Both the position numbers and the translations under genes were made by a program. From contig CATWQE010000002.1 in NCBI GenBank assembly GCA_958352855.1, positions 48,851-112,850 on the forward strand: a stretch of DNA of 64,000 nt, given 5' to 3'. Shown here one piece after another: positions 1 through 8,062 of this stretch. Source of the stretch: an uncultured Bacillota bacterium (GTDB lineage: Bacteria > Bacillota > Clostridia > Lachnospirales > Lachnospiraceae). Positions within the stretch are counted from its first letter, which is position 1. Each line of letters opens with the position of its first letter. A model generated the notes under the pieces. It was not told the origin of the DNA and did not search any database. It saw only the letters and a list, made by a program, of their open reading frames with translations.

Positions 1-639
1 TTCCATGGAAATATAACAGAGAATTCCCTTTTCCTCTGCATAGGTTTTGATTGCCCGAAGCATAGGAGTCGGACCACAGGCAAAAATCACATCTGCTTCC
101 AGATGGTTTTCCCGGATAGCGTCCATCACATTTCCTTTGGTTCCCACGCTTCCATCTTCTGTGGCAACCACTAAGGTTCCGTTGGCCTCCAGTTCTTCCT
201 TCAGGAAGATTTCACTGTTACGGTATCCTGCAATCACTGTAACCTCTGCCTCTGCTTCCTTTGCAGTCTGCACCATAGGAGGAATTCCGATTCCGCCTCC
301 CATCATGAATACACGTTTTCCCTTAATCACATCCATAGGAAATCCGTTTCCCAGTGGTCCTAAAATATCAAGGGTCTCCCCTGCTTTCATACCGGAAAAT
401 TCAGCAGTACCCTTTCCTGCAATACGATATACAATACGAAGAGCGCCTTTTTCCCTGTCAATTTCACAAATACTAATAGGCCTTGGAAGTACCCTTCCGG
501 AATCATTGCTGTATACAGAGATAAACTGTCCCGGTTTTGCCTGGGAAGCAATTTCCGGTGCATCCAGCCATAAGCTGTAAATATCTGTACCTATACAGTC
601 CTGCTGTAAAATGGTACTTGTCATTTTCACTTTTGCCAT
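1..639 (-). CDS. pyrK: Dihydroorotate dehydrogenase electron-transfer subunit (PyrK), C-terminus cut by window edge
   Basis: The minus-strand reading frame is open to the window edge and gives the first 213 residues, starting at the ATG at 639 behind a GGAGAGGG ribosome site. PyrK carries FAD and a [2Fe-2S] cluster and passes electrons from the PyrD catalytic subunit to NAD+. An FAD-binding RPIS motif (residues 53-56) and the nucleotide-binding GGGIGIPP stretch (114-121) are visible. The cysteine cluster that holds the iron-sulfur centre would lie beyond the edge. It begins 14 nt after pyrF ends, so it is the third cistron of a pyrC-pyrF-pyrK operon; pyrD probably follows outside the window (inference). 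Confidence 0.93.
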   Translation of the reverse strand, partial: MAKVKMTSTILQQDCIGTDIYSLWLDAPEIASQAKPGQFISVYSNDSGRVLPRPISICEIDREKGALRIVYRIAGKGTAEFSGMKAGETLDILGPLGNGFPMDVIKGKRVFMMGGGIGIPPMVQTAKEAEAEVTVIAGYRNSEIFLKEELEANGTLVVATEDGSVGTKGNVMDAIRENHLEADVIFACGPTPMLRAIKTYAEEKGILCYISME

Positions 640-653
640 GATGTTCCCTCTCC

Positions 654-1583
654 TTATTTCGCTGCTTCCAATGCGCCTGTAATATCTGCCACCATATCTT
701 CCACTGCTTCTCTGGAAGCCTGTGCAAAGTTTTCTTCACCGAATTTTGCATATTTTTCCTGTTTGTAAGCTGCAATAATACCTCTGGAGGAGTTTACAAT
801 AGCGCCAAGACCATCTTCATTAAAGAAGTGTACCAAATCTTTTCCCTGACCACCCTGGGCTCCATAGCCAGGAACCAGAATGTATGCTTTTGGCATAATC
901 TTGCGGAGAATTTTACCCATTTCCGGATAAGTTGCTCCTACAACTGCTCCTACATAGCTGTAAGAATCTCCCATAAAGCCTTCTCCCCACTGTGCTACTT
1001 TTTCTCCCACTAATTCGTAAAGTGGTCTGCCATTTACCAACTGATCCTGGAATTCACCGCTGGATGGATTAGAGGTTTTCACCAGTACAAACATACCTCT
1101 CTTTTCTTCCTTACATGCATCAATAAACGGATTGATACTGTCAGAGCCCATATAAGGATTCAATGTAACAAAGTCCACATCAAATCCAGCGTATTTCTTA
1201 GAACCAACCTGTACCTTGCCTACATGTCCTGTTGCGTATGCCGCAGAAGTGGAACCAATATCCCCACGTTTAATATCTCCGATTACTACCAGCCCTTTTT
1301 CCTTACAGTAATCTACGGTTTTCTTATATGCCATAAGTCCCGGGATACCAAACTGTTCATACATGGCAATCTGTGGTTTCACAGCAGGAATGATATCATA
1401 AGTTTCATCTACAATGGCTTTGTTAAACTGCCAGATTGCTTCTGCTGCTCCTTCCAGGGTTTCTCCGTATTCTTTAAAAGCTTTCTCCTGCACCTGTTTT
1501 GGGATATAGTTCAGCATAGGGTCTAATCCTACAACAATAGGTGCGTTGGTTTTCTGAATGTTTGCAATCAATTTCTGAATCAT
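654..1583 (-). CDS. pyrF: Orotidine 5'-phosphate decarboxylase, family 2
   Basis: A 309-residue OMP decarboxylase that makes UMP, the last step of de novo pyrimidine synthesis. The active-site block DIKRGDIGST (residues 103-112) and the phosphate-binding LVPGYGAQGG segment are present. Its length of about 300 residues fits the longer family 2 enzymes rather than the roughly 240-residue Bacillus type. I chose the ATG at 1583 because AGGAGG lies just upstream. The frame continues upstream to 1646, but that extension would run into the end of pyrC and has no ribosome site. The gene follows pyrC after 31 nt and precedes pyrK. Confidence 0.95.
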   Translation of the reverse strand: MIQKLIANIQKTNAPIVVGLDPMLNYIPKQVQEKAFKEYGETLEGAAEAIWQFNKAIVDETYDIIPAVKPQIAMYEQFGIPGLMAYKKTVDYCKEKGLVVIGDIKRGDIGSTSAAYATGHVGKVQVGSKKYAGFDVDFVTLNPYMGSDSINPFIDACKEEKRGMFVLVKTSNPSSGEFQDQLVNGRPLYELVGEKVAQWGEGFMGDSYSYVGAVVGATYPEMGKILRKIMPKAYILVPGYGAQGGQGKDLVHFFNEDGLGAIVNSSRGIIAAYKQEKYAKFGEENFAQASREAVEDMVADITGALEAAK

Positions 1584-1614
1584 AATGTTCCTCCTAGTAT
1601 CCTCTGTATTTTTC

Positions 1615-2910
1615 TCAGTCCTTCTGATATACCACGTTTCCGTCACAAATAGTAGCCACTACCTGGCCTTTTACCCTGCGTCCGTTAAATGGCGTATTTT
1701 TTCCTTTTGAAAGGAAGGTCATGGCGTCAATGGTATATTCTGCATCCGGGTCAATAATAGTAACATCTGCAGGGCTTCCCACTTCCAGACGTCCCCTGTT
1801 GGAATGAATCACCTTTGCGGGATTGTAGCTCATTTTCTCAGCCATCTGCATAGGTGTCAGAACGCCTGTATGCACCAGCTCTGTCATGGTAAGGGCCACT
1901 GCTGTTTCCAGGCCTACAATACCAAAAGGCGCTGTTTTCATGGACTGCTGCTTTTCTTCCCTGCTGTGAGGCGCATGGTCTGTGCTGATAACATCAATAA
2001 TATCCTCTTTCAGCCCCTGAATCAGAGCATCTCTGTCCTCTTTTGTACGAAGAGGCGGATTCATCTTATAATTTGCATCATCCTCCAAAATATCTTCAGA
2101 AGTCAGGGTAAAGTGATGAGGGCATACTTCTCCTGTTACCGGAAGCTTTTCTCCCTTTGCAAGTTGAATCATGCGGACGCTGTCCTTTGTAGAACAATGG
2201 CACAGATGCAGTCTTGCACCGGTTTCTTTTGCCAGGACAATATCTCTGGCAGCAATAACGTCTTCTACTGCATTGCTGATTCCCGGAAGTCCAAGCTCTC
2301 TGGATTTGGCATCTTCATTGACGCAGCCTCCGTTTACCATGTTCTGGTCCTCGCAATGAGCAAATACCGGAATATCATGTTTAGCCGCAATTTCCATGGC
2401 TTCCTTATACAGCTTCACGTTCATAACGGATTTTCCGTCTTCACTGATAGCCGGAATACCAGCCTGAATCATGCCTTCAATATCTGCCAGTTCTTCTCCT
2501 TTTTGCTGTTTTGTCACAGCCCCAAGCTGCAATACATGAATAGGCGCCAGGTTTTTTGCCTTATTGTGCACATATTCTACCCGATCCGGACTGTCAATCA
2601 CCGGTTTTGTATTTGGCATGGCTAAAATCGTGGTAAATCCGCCTTTTGCACCGGCTTTCGCCCCTGTCACCACATCTTCTTTATAGGTAAGACCGGGATC
2701 TCTTAAATGAACATGGAGATCAATCAGTCCTGGCATGACATAACAGCCTTTTGCATTAATCACTTTATCCGGTGTTTCCTTGGTTTTTAGGGTTTCCCCC
2801 ACTTCTTTAATCACACCGTCTTCAATATAAAGATCTCCTATGATATCTGTCTTATCAGAAGGGTTTAAAATCCGGCCCCCTCGAACTATTATTTTCATAT
2901 AATTTCGCAT
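1615..2910 (-). CDS. pyrC: Dihydroorotase
   Basis: A 431-residue class I dihydroorotase (zinc amidohydrolase) that cyclises carbamoyl-aspartate to dihydroorotate. The metal-binding HVHLRDPG motif is at residues 66-73, followed by PNTKP (substrate site), AHCED, LHLCHCST and the catalytic DHAPHS. Two starts are possible: the ATG at 2910, with GGAAG seven bases upstream, or the ATG at 2898, which would give the 427 residues more usual for the family. It is the first gene of the pyr operon, driven by the promoter at 2969-2997. I saw no PyrR-binding attenuator in the short leader. Confidence 0.95.
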   Translation of the reverse strand: MRNYMKIIVRGGRILNPSDKTDIIGDLYIEDGVIKEVGETLKTKETPDKVINAKGCYVMPGLIDLHVHLRDPGLTYKEDVVTGAKAGAKGGFTTILAMPNTKPVIDSPDRVEYVHNKAKNLAPIHVLQLGAVTKQQKGEELADIEGMIQAGIPAISEDGKSVMNVKLYKEAMEIAAKHDIPVFAHCEDQNMVNGGCVNEDAKSRELGLPGISNAVEDVIAARDIVLAKETGARLHLCHCSTKDSVRMIQLAKGEKLPVTGEVCPHHFTLTSEDILEDDANYKMNPPLRTKEDRDALIQGLKEDIIDVISTDHAPHSREEKQQSMKTAPFGIVGLETAVALTMTELVHTGVLTPMQMAEKMSYNPAKVIHSNRGRLEVGSPADVTIIDPDAEYTIDAMTFLSKGKNTPFNGRRVKGQVVATICDGNVVYQKD

Positions 2911-2968
2911 CCTTTCTTCCGCACAATTCCTTCAAAAATCCACTGTACGGAAACTCATTATCAATTAA

Positions 2969-2997
2969 ATAGTAACATACACATTTTCTTTCGTCAA
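2969..2997 (-). promoter_or_regulatory. SigA-type promoter of the pyr operon
   Basis: On the minus strand TTGACG (2992-2997) and TACTAT (2969-2974) are separated by 17 bases. Transcription would start near 2962, leaving a leader of about 50 nt before pyrC. That is too short for a classic PyrR attenuator, and none is visible. Confidence 0.7.
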
Positions 2998-3011
2998 TTG
3001 AACTTTTTCCC

Positions 3012-3040
3012 TTGACATATCTGTTTTTAAAGCATATACT
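3012..3040 (+). promoter_or_regulatory. SigA-type promoter of the cold-shock gene
   Basis: A perfect -35 TTGACA (3012-3017) and a -10 TATACT (3035-3040) are spaced by 17 bases. The predicted start near 3047 gives a leader of about 130 nt for the cold-shock gene. Confidence 0.85.
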
Positions 3041-3058
3041 AGATACGTCAAAGGTATA

Positions 3059-3148
3059 TTGGATATTAGTATTAAATGGTTTTTAGAGATTGTATTAATA
3101 TTTTTATACACAATATTATCTCTAAAAACCATTTAATTTTCTATCCAA
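3059..3148 (+). promoter_or_regulatory. Long hairpin in the cold-shock mRNA leader
   Basis: A perfect 20-bp inverted repeat (3071-3090 with 3118-3137) surrounds a 27-nt AU-rich loop. Outside a small internal loop, a further 7-bp stem pairs 3059-3065 with 3142-3148. The element begins about 12 nt after the predicted transcript start and ends about 20 nt before the GGAGG site, so it fills most of the leader. Long structured leaders are known for csp mRNAs and act in temperature-dependent stability and translation; that role here is inferred. Confidence 0.8.
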
Positions 3149-3179
3149 AATTTTTATTTATTTTTATGGAGGTAACACT

Positions 3180-3380
3180 ATGAACAAGGGAACTGTAAAA
3201 TGGTTCAACGCTGAAAAAGGTTATGGATTTATCACAGGAGAAGACGGACAGGATGTTTTCGTACACTTCTCTGCAATCAACGGTGAAGGATTCAAATCCT
3301 TAGAAGAAGGTCAGGCTGTAAGTTATGATTTAACAGAAGGCGCTCGCGGAATGCAGGCAGCTAACGTAGAAAAATTATAA
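3180..3380 (+). CDS. cspA: Cold-shock protein, CspA family
   Basis: A 66-residue single OB-fold (cold-shock domain) protein that binds single-stranded RNA and DNA as an RNA chaperone. The two aromatic RNA-binding motifs are intact: RNP1 KGYGFI (near residues 13-18) and RNP2 VFVHFSAI (near 26-33). It starts at the ATG at 3180, with GGAGG 7 nt upstream, behind a strong promoter and a long structured leader. It is monocistronic and ends at the hairpin terminator at 3399. Which csp paralogue it matches cannot be told from sequence alone. Confidence 0.95.
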   Translation: MNKGTVKWFNAEKGYGFITGEDGQDVFVHFSAINGEGFKSLEEGQAVSYDLTEGARGMQAANVEKL

Positions 3381-3398
3381 TTATAAATGACAAAGTTA

Positions 3399-3439
3399 AG
3401 GGCAGCAATTCTGTACGCTACAGATAGCTGCCCTTTTTG
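3399..3439. terminator. Intrinsic terminator between csp and the convergent small gene
   Basis: AGGGCAGC (3399-3406) pairs with GCTGCCCT (3427-3434), followed by a T-run. It ends the csp transcript and may also serve the minus-strand gene that stops at 3442. Confidence 0.85.
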
Positions 3440-3441
3440 TT

Positions 3442-3711
3442 TTATTCTGCTTCTTCAGCATCCCCTGCAAGCTGGGATAAATAGTCCGAAATTGCTGTGG
3501 TATCCATCTCTGTGGTAACCACTGTTTTTTCTTCGTCAGGGTCTTCCCTTGTAAGTACTCCATAAGCAGAATAGCCAATCCATCCCACCATAACCAGAGC
3601 CACTGCACCAATGGCCAGTTTTTCTAAAAAGAGGGTTCTCTTTTCCCTTTTCTGAAGCTTCTCCCGGTTTGCTTTCTCTTTTTTATATTTGTCTACTTTC
3701 TCCTGACTCAT
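3442..3711 (-). CDS. Small single-pass membrane protein, function unknown
   Basis: An 89-residue protein I do not recognise. Residues 1-28 are very rich in Lys and Glu and likely form a cytoplasmic charged helix. One hydrophobic segment follows (about residues 31-51, LAIGAVALVMVGWIGYSAYG), then an acidic C-terminal tail. The charge pattern predicts the N-terminus inside the cell. It stands alone between csp and the YitT gene, with its own ribosome site (GGAGAGA). No domain assignment is possible; it is likely a lineage-specific protein. Confidence 0.7.
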   Translation of the reverse strand: MSQEKVDKYKKEKANREKLQKREKRTLFLEKLAIGAVALVMVGWIGYSAYGVLTREDPDEEKTVVTTEMDTTAISDYLSQLAGDAEEAE

Positions 3712-3785
3712 GACGTATCTCTCCTATCTCAATAAATTACTGTTCATTAGTATAGCACAATTTCTCTTATCTTTACAAGAACCCC

Positions 3786-3872
3786 TTGACCAGTTCTCTC
3801 CTTTTTGTATATACTAAGAGTGAAAAGAGCATTTGCGGATTATAGCTTTATAATTCGTGAGGGCTCTTTTTT
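3786..3872 (+). promoter_or_regulatory. Promoter and early leader terminator upstream of yitT
   Basis: TTGACC (3786-3791) and TATACT (3810-3815), 18 bases apart, predict a start near 3822. Immediately downstream AGAGC (3826-3830) pairs with GCTCT (3863-3867), followed by a run of Ts; an 8-bp internal stem with one G-U pair sits inside the loop. The gene starts only at 3907, so transcripts would meet this terminator first. This arrangement suggests attenuation, but no known riboswitch class is recognised. Confidence 0.6.
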
Positions 3873-3906
3873 CTTTCTACACGTTTTGAAAAGGAGGGTT
3901 TGTTAC

Positions 3907-4779
3907 ATGAAAACATCACATTCTAAAAGCTGGTATGTAAAAAAATGGAGTCTGGACATTTTCGTGGATATTCTGGGCGGGATTTTTATTGCCCTTGGCA
4001 CTTATAATTTTGCTGCTGCTGCCGAATTTCCCATGGTTGGCGTCAATGGAATTGCCCTGATTTTTTATCATCTATGGGGACTGCCTATTGGACGCACCGC
4101 CATGCTTCTGAACATCCCCATTGCCCTGCTTTGTTTTAAGGTGCTTGGACGGCAGTTTTTTCTCAGGTCTGTGCGGACCATTCTTATTACCTCATTCCTC
4201 ATGGATTACGCTGCCCCGCTGTTTCCTCTCTATGAGGGAGATCGGATGCTGGCAGCCATCTGTACCGGGATTTTATCCGGCCTTGGCTTTGCCCTTATCT
4301 ATATGCGGGACTCTTCCACCGGAGGCGCTGATTTCATTATTTTAAGCCTGAAATCCTTCCATCCTCACCTGACCATTGGGAAGATTTCCTTTGCCCTGGA
4401 CGCCGCCATTGTGCTCCTTGGGGTCCTGATTGTATCAAAAGATGTAGACAGCCTGATTTATGGTATTATCATCAGTTTCCTCCTATCTACCATGGTAGAT
4501 AAGGTGATGTACGGTATCAGCGCGGGAAAGCTGGCGCTTATTGTCACCGACTATGCGCCACAGGTTGCCGCAGAAATTGACCGTACAACCGGAAGAGGCT
4601 CAACCTTTTTAAAGGCTCAGGGCAGCTATTCCAGGGAAGATAAAAATGTGGTTCTGTGTGCCTGCAACAACAAGCAGATGTATGGCATTCGCAGTGTAGT
4701 CAAGGAGCTGGACCCCAACGCCTTTGTTATCATTATGGAATCCAATGAGGTCCTGGGAGAGGGCTTTAAGCCTCACTGA
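3907..4779 (+). CDS. YitT family membrane protein (first copy)
   Basis: A 290-residue protein with about five or six membrane helices (YitT_membrane, formerly DUF161) and a soluble C-terminal DUF2179 domain (about residues 205-285). The family signature STGGADFI is present. Members are widespread in Bacillota; their substrate is not established. The start at 3907 has AGGAGG 8 nt upstream, and the longer open frame from 3805 overlaps the promoter, so it is rejected. The last 14 bases overlap convergent truA. A second copy lies at 37208-38074. Confidence 0.85.
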   Translation: MKTSHSKSWYVKKWSLDIFVDILGGIFIALGTYNFAAAAEFPMVGVNGIALIFYHLWGLPIGRTAMLLNIPIALLCFKVLGRQFFLRSVRTILITSFLMDYAAPLFPLYEGDRMLAAICTGILSGLGFALIYMRDSSTGGADFIILSLKSFHPHLTIGKISFALDAAIVLLGVLIVSKDVDSLIYGIIISFLLSTMVDKVMYGISAGKLALIVTDYAPQVAAEIDRTTGRGSTFLKAQGSYSREDKNVVLCACNNKQMYGIRSVVKELDPNAFVIIMESNEVLGEGFKPH

Positions 4780-5533
4780 CCTCTTCACAGAACTGGTTCT
4801 CATATTGGATTTCCATTAACGTCAATCCCCTGGCAGGAGCTGTAGGGCCGGCCATTTTTCTATCCTTTGCTTCCAGAATCTCTTTGATTTCCGAAGGTTT
4901 TAAGGCGCCGCTTCCTACTTCCATAAGGGTTCCTGCCAGAATCCGCACCATGTTATAAAGAAATCCGTTCCCGCGGATTCTGATGGTAATCATATCCTGT
5001 TCCTTCTCAATGTGAATATTATAAATGGTGCGGACTGTGGTTTTCACCTGGGCATTGGTACCGCAAAAGCTTTTAAAATCATGTTCTCCTATGAGATATG
5101 CCGCGCCTTCCCGCATCTTTTCCACATCCAGCGGGATATAGGTAAAATGCGCGTAAAACCGCTGGGTTGGAATAGGAAATTTCCGGTTCAATATCCTGTA
5201 TTCGTAGGTTTTCGCGCTTTTAACATACCTGGGATGAAAATCCATGGGCACTTCTTCTGATTTTTCAATGCGGATATCCTCTGGAAGTCTCTGATTCAGA
5301 GCATAAGAAAACTTCTCCCCAGGCATCCGCACATGGGTGTCAAATACAGCCACATTTCCCAGGGCATGAACTCCCGCATCCGTTCTGCTGGCTCCAATGG
5401 TTTCAATTTTCTCTTTCGTAAGCTCAGATAAATGCCTGTTCAGCACCTCCTGCACTGTGATTCCATTGGGCTGTACCTGCCACCCGCAGTAATTGGTTCC
5501 ATCATATGCTACTGTGAGCTTTACTCGCTTCAT
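4766..5533 (-). CDS. truA: tRNA pseudouridine(38-40) synthase
   Basis: A 255-residue TruA that converts uridines 38-40 of the tRNA anticodon arm to pseudouridine. The catalytic aspartate is Asp52 in the GASRTDAGVHA motif. The N-terminal YDGTNYCGWQ and the RIRGNGFLYNMVR segment of the second half are typical. It is the last gene of the ecfA1-ecfA2-ecfT-truA cluster, an order common in Bacillota, 24 nt after ecfT. Its 3' end overlaps the convergent YitT gene by 14 bp. Confidence 0.96.
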   Translation of the reverse strand: MKRVKLTVAYDGTNYCGWQVQPNGITVQEVLNRHLSELTKEKIETIGASRTDAGVHALGNVAVFDTHVRMPGEKFSYALNQRLPEDIRIEKSEEVPMDFHPRYVKSAKTYEYRILNRKFPIPTQRFYAHFTYIPLDVEKMREGAAYLIGEHDFKSFCGTNAQVKTTVRTIYNIHIEKEQDMITIRIRGNGFLYNMVRILAGTLMEVGSGALKPSEIKEILEAKDRKMAGPTAPARGLTLMEIQYENQFCEEVSEA

Positions 5534-5557
5534 TTTGCAGGCTCCTTTTCAACAAAC

Positions 5558-6358
5558 TCATAATAAAATCCTGATGGCAATGTCTGCGCCCAGATATACC
5601 AGGATAACTCCATACGCCCAGTAATCTCTGGCTTTATAAAGCAAAGGCTTCATCTGGGTTCTGTTCTCCCCGCCATGATAGCACCTGGCTTCCATGGCCA
5701 TGGCCAGATCATCTGCCCGCCTGAAAGCTGAGATAAAGAGCGGCACCAGAAGGGGTATCAGATTCTTTGCCTTTTGAATCAGGTTCCCACTTTCAAAATC
5801 AGCGCCTCTGGCAATCTGCGCTTTCATAATCTTGTCAGTCTCTTCCATGAGAATTGGAATAAAGCGCAGGGCAATGGACATCATCATGGAAATCTCATGG
5901 ACCGGAACCTTAATTTTATTCAATGGTTTTAAAATTCTTTCCAATCCATCTGTCAACTGGTTGGGTGTGGTGGTAAGGGTCATTACCGAAGAGCCAATAA
6001 CCAGATATATAAGCCGGATTCCGATTTTAATTGCCTGCCGGATTCCCTCATAGGTCAGCTTCAGAAATCCAAACTCCCAGATAACCTCACCGGGAACCAG
6101 AAACAGGTTAAAACACAAGGTAATCAGGAAAATCAAAAACAGGGGCTTTAAGCCCTTCAGCATGAATTTCACCGGTACTTTTGACAATCCCACAATGCCT
6201 GCTAAAAATACAGTAGCCAAAACATATCCCCAGAAGCTGTCTGCCACAAATAAGGATACTAAGAACAAAAAGGTTCCAATAAATTTCACTCTGGGGTCCA
6301 GACGGTGCAGAATGGAATCCGCCGGATAATATTGTCCAATGGTAATATCTCGCATCAT
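5558..6358 (-). CDS. ecfT: Energy-coupling factor transporter transmembrane protein EcfT
   Basis: A 266-residue (or 265 from the second ATG at 6355) T component of a group II ECF vitamin transporter. It has several hydrophobic helices and the two cytoplasmic coupling motifs that contact the ATPases: IARGADFE and the later EARCYHG. It works with EcfA1 and EcfA2 as a shared energising module for several substrate-binding S components encoded elsewhere. The start overlaps the ecfA2 stop (ATGA), indicating translational coupling. Confidence 0.95.
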   Translation of the reverse strand: MMRDITIGQYYPADSILHRLDPRVKFIGTFLFLVSLFVADSFWGYVLATVFLAGIVGLSKVPVKFMLKGLKPLFLIFLITLCFNLFLVPGEVIWEFGFLKLTYEGIRQAIKIGIRLIYLVIGSSVMTLTTTPNQLTDGLERILKPLNKIKVPVHEISMMMSIALRFIPILMEETDKIMKAQIARGADFESGNLIQKAKNLIPLLVPLFISAFRRADDLAMAMEARCYHGGENRTQMKPLLYKARDYWAYGVILVYLGADIAIRILL

Positions 6359-7212
6359 GATTTCATTCCCCCAAGTACACTTAAAATACTCTCTTTTGCT
6401 TCTTCTATGGTAATAGCCTGGGTGTCAACCTTCAGTCCTGCGTCATACAAATCGTGCATAATATAGGTAATCTGTGGCGCTGCCAGCCCTATAGCCTCCA
6501 GTTCTTTATATTTGGCAAAAACCTCCCTGGGCGTCCCGTCAAAGGCTTTTTCTCCTTTGTTCATAACCAGAATACGTTCCACATATCTGGCAATGTCTTC
6601 CATACTGTGAGAAACCAGAATCACTGTAATCTTTCTTTCTTCATGAAGACAGGCAATCTGATCCAGGATTTCATCTCTCCCCTTTGGGTCCAGTCCGGCT
6701 GTGGGCTCATCCAGAATAAGCACCTGTGGATTCATGGCTAAAACTCCGGCAATGGCAACCCGACGTTTCTGTCCTCCTGATAAATCAAAGGGAGAACTGG
6801 TATAATATTTTTCCTTTAATCCAGCCTGCCGAAGGGCTGCAACAGCCCGTTCCTTTGCCTCTTCCCCGGATAACCCCAGGTTCTTAGGACCAAAACACAC
6901 ATCAGACAGCACATCCGCCTCAAAAAGCTGATGCTCCGGATATTGAAAAACCAATCCAACCTGGCTTCTTAAATGTTTTAAGGAATATCCTTCCTGCCAG
7001 ATATTTTCATCCTTATAATACACTGTTCCCACTGTAGGGCGCATAAGTCCGTTAAAGTGCTGAATCAGTGTTGACTTTCCACTTCCCGTATGACCGATGA
7101 TTCCCAGAAACTGTCCTGAGGGAATCTCCAGATTCACGTCCTTTAGGGCATGGGTTTCATAAACGTTTCCTGGATTATAGGTATATGTAACATGTTCTAA
7201 TTTCAATGACAT
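6355..7212 (-). CDS. ecfA2: Energy-coupling factor transporter ATP-binding protein EcfA2
   Basis: A 285-residue ABC ATPase. Walker A GHTGSGKST is at residues 40-48; the Q-loop FQYPEHQLF, signature LSGGQKRR, Walker B VLILDEPTAGLDP and the switch histidine region VSHSME follow. The HTGSGKST form of Walker A is typical of EcfA2 rather than EcfA1. It overlaps ecfA1 by 10 bp and ecfT by 4 bp. It couples ATP hydrolysis to uptake of vitamins or metals through EcfT. Confidence 0.95.
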   Translation of the reverse strand: MSLKLEHVTYTYNPGNVYETHALKDVNLEIPSGQFLGIIGHTGSGKSTLIQHFNGLMRPTVGTVYYKDENIWQEGYSLKHLRSQVGLVFQYPEHQLFEADVLSDVCFGPKNLGLSGEEAKERAVAALRQAGLKEKYYTSSPFDLSGGQKRRVAIAGVLAMNPQVLILDEPTAGLDPKGRDEILDQIACLHEERKITVILVSHSMEDIARYVERILVMNKGEKAFDGTPREVFAKYKELEAIGLAAPQITYIMHDLYDAGLKVDTQAITIEEAKESILSVLGGMKS

Positions 7213-8048
7213 AAGGCATCCACCAATTCCTTTGCTGTAAGTATTCCATCTGGAATGATAATTCCCGCTTTTTTCAGTTCATATGCCAGCAAGGTAACCT
7301 GAGGCACATCCAGCCGGTAATGCTTTAATTCTTCCACTCTGGAAAAAATCTCCCTGGGTGTCCCTTCCATTACAATCTGCCCCTGATCCATAACAAAAAC
7401 CTTGTCCGAATCAATGACCTCTTCCATATAATGGGTAATGAGGATTACCGTAATTCCCTGGTTCTTATTCAATTCATGGACAGCCTGCAGTACTTCCTTC
7501 CTTCCGTTTGGGTCCAGCATGGCTGTTGGCTCATCCAGAATAATGCACTTTGGCTGCATGGCCATAACCCCGGCAATGGCAACTCTCTGCTTCTGTCCTC
7601 CGGAAAGTTTATTGGGAGAACGGTGGCGAAAAGGTGTCATTCCCACAGCCTCCAGGCTTTTATCCACTCTTGCCCAGATGGCATCTGTCGGTACGCCCAT
7701 GTTTTCCGGTCCGAATCCCACATCTTCCTCCACCACAGTACCAATAATCTGATTATCCGGATTCTGAAATACCATTCCCGCGGTCTGTCGGATTTCCCAC
7801 AATTCTTCCATGGCAGCGGTATCTTTTCCATCTACCCACATGGTTCCCTCTGTGGGTATCAGCAGCGCATTCATATGCTTTGCCAGTGTGGACTTTCCTG
7901 AACCATTGTGTCCCAGAATGGAGATAAACTGCCCTTCCCGGATATCCAGATTTACGCTGTCCACAGCAGTCTGGCTCTCTTGTGTCTGTCCGTTATCATC
8001 ATATTTGAAATACTCATATTTTAAATTTCTGGCTTTTATGATTCCCAT
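7203..8048 (-). CDS. ecfA1: Energy-coupling factor transporter ATP-binding protein EcfA1
   Basis: A 281-residue ABC ATPase and the first gene of the ECF module. Walker A GHNGSGKST sits at residues 46-54 with LSGGQKQR, CIILDEPTAMLDP and the ITHYMEE switch region downstream. The HNGSGKST Walker A and the FQNPDNQI Q-loop are characteristic of EcfA1. It would form a heterodimer with EcfA2 on the EcfT scaffold. It lies 14 nt downstream of the HAD-GNAT gene, so that gene may be co-transcribed. Confidence 0.95.
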   Translation of the reverse strand: MGIIKARNLKYEYFKYDDNGQTQESQTAVDSVNLDIREGQFISILGHNGSGKSTLAKHMNALLIPTEGTMWVDGKDTAAMEELWEIRQTAGMVFQNPDNQIIGTVVEEDVGFGPENMGVPTDAIWARVDKSLEAVGMTPFRHRSPNKLSGGQKQRVAIAGVMAMQPKCIILDEPTAMLDPNGRKEVLQAVHELNKNQGITVILITHYMEEVIDSDKVFVMDQGQIVMEGTPREIFSRVEELKHYRLDVPQVTLLAYELKKAGIIIPDGILTAKELVDALCH

Positions 8049-8062
8049 TTTGCTGTTTCTCC

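Noticed and set aside
1804..2625. Long plus-strand frame inside pyrC
   Set aside because: It is a shadow of pyrC in the opposite strand, with composition typical of antisense reading.
2911..2962. PyrR attenuator before pyrC
   Set aside because: The leader is about 50 nt, with no PyrR-binding loop or terminator/antiterminator pair.
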